Below are positions 14,775-14,931 of a stretch of 14,931 nucleotides of DNA, piece by piece (position 1 is the first letter of the stretch; the number at the start of each line of letters is the position of its first letter). Both the position numbers and the translations under genes were made by a program. The stretch is from assembly GCA_029298735.1 (NCBI GenBank), contig JANSLP010000521.1, positions 1 through 14,931 of the forward strand, read 5' to 3'. The notes beneath the pieces are model-generated. The model ran no database searches and was not told where the DNA came from. It saw only the letters and a list, made by a program, of their open reading frames with translations. The DNA comes from Ophiostoma sp. CBS 140.51. Taxonomy: Eukaryota; Ascomycota; Sordariomycetes; Ophiostomatales; Ophiostomataceae.

Positions 14775-14931
14775 TCAAAAAGGTCAAATCAACGGTCAGG
14801 GCAGGAGCGATGTGAGATTAGAAACGATGGCGAAATGGCGAAATTGGGCGCGGCGTGCAGGAGTAGATGGAGCTGGAAGGCTCAAGGTTTTCTGGAAGCG
14901 GCAGGCGCGACGATTTCCGAATGATTAGCAA

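Overview
The window is nuclear DNA from a filamentous ascomycete (Pezizomycotina, most likely Sordariomycetes). The evidence is long GC-rich protein-coding genes separated by AT-richer or strand-asymmetric spacers, one short intron with a GTGAGT donor and a CTAAC branch site, pyrimidine-rich leaders, and a recognisable fungal Ctf18. The species cannot be named from the sequence alone.

Three protein-coding genes are well supported, all on the minus strand. Read in the direction of transcription they are: (1) a small thioredoxin gene with one intron (14654 to 14123), whose N-terminus looks like a mitochondrial presequence followed by an internal Met where cytosolic thioredoxins normally start; (2) a very large intronless gene (11577 to 5836) for a 1913-residue protein made of about eleven copies of a roughly 100-residue degenerate ankyrin super-repeat, then canonical ankyrin repeats, then a long charged coiled coil; (3) an intronless ctf18 gene (5046 to 1759), the large subunit of the alternative RFC clamp loader used in replication and sister-chromatid cohesion.

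The rest is spacer. 1-1758 lies downstream of ctf18 and holds no gene I can recognise. 5047-5835 holds the ctf18 promoter, with three ACGCGT (MCB/MBF) boxes in 61 bp, and an AT-rich stretch downstream of the ankyrin gene. 11578-14122 is a long spacer. Its part next to the ankyrin gene carries paired GATA and CRE-like sites and two short upstream ORFs. Its middle is strongly purine-rich on the plus strand. Its far end has a promoter-like cluster (two CACGTG, TACGTCA, CCAAT) and a minus-strand TATA-like sequence, so the ankyrin gene may have a long leader or there may be an unrecognised transcript. 14655-14931 is the thioredoxin leader and promoter, with a TATA box and two AGGGG elements.

The genes do not form an operon or an evident shared pathway. 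The observations most worth a second look are the thioredoxin presequence, whose predicted two-step processing would give the same N-terminus as the cytosolic form, the MCB cluster and KEN box of Ctf18, and the higher-order repeat of the giant ankyrin protein.
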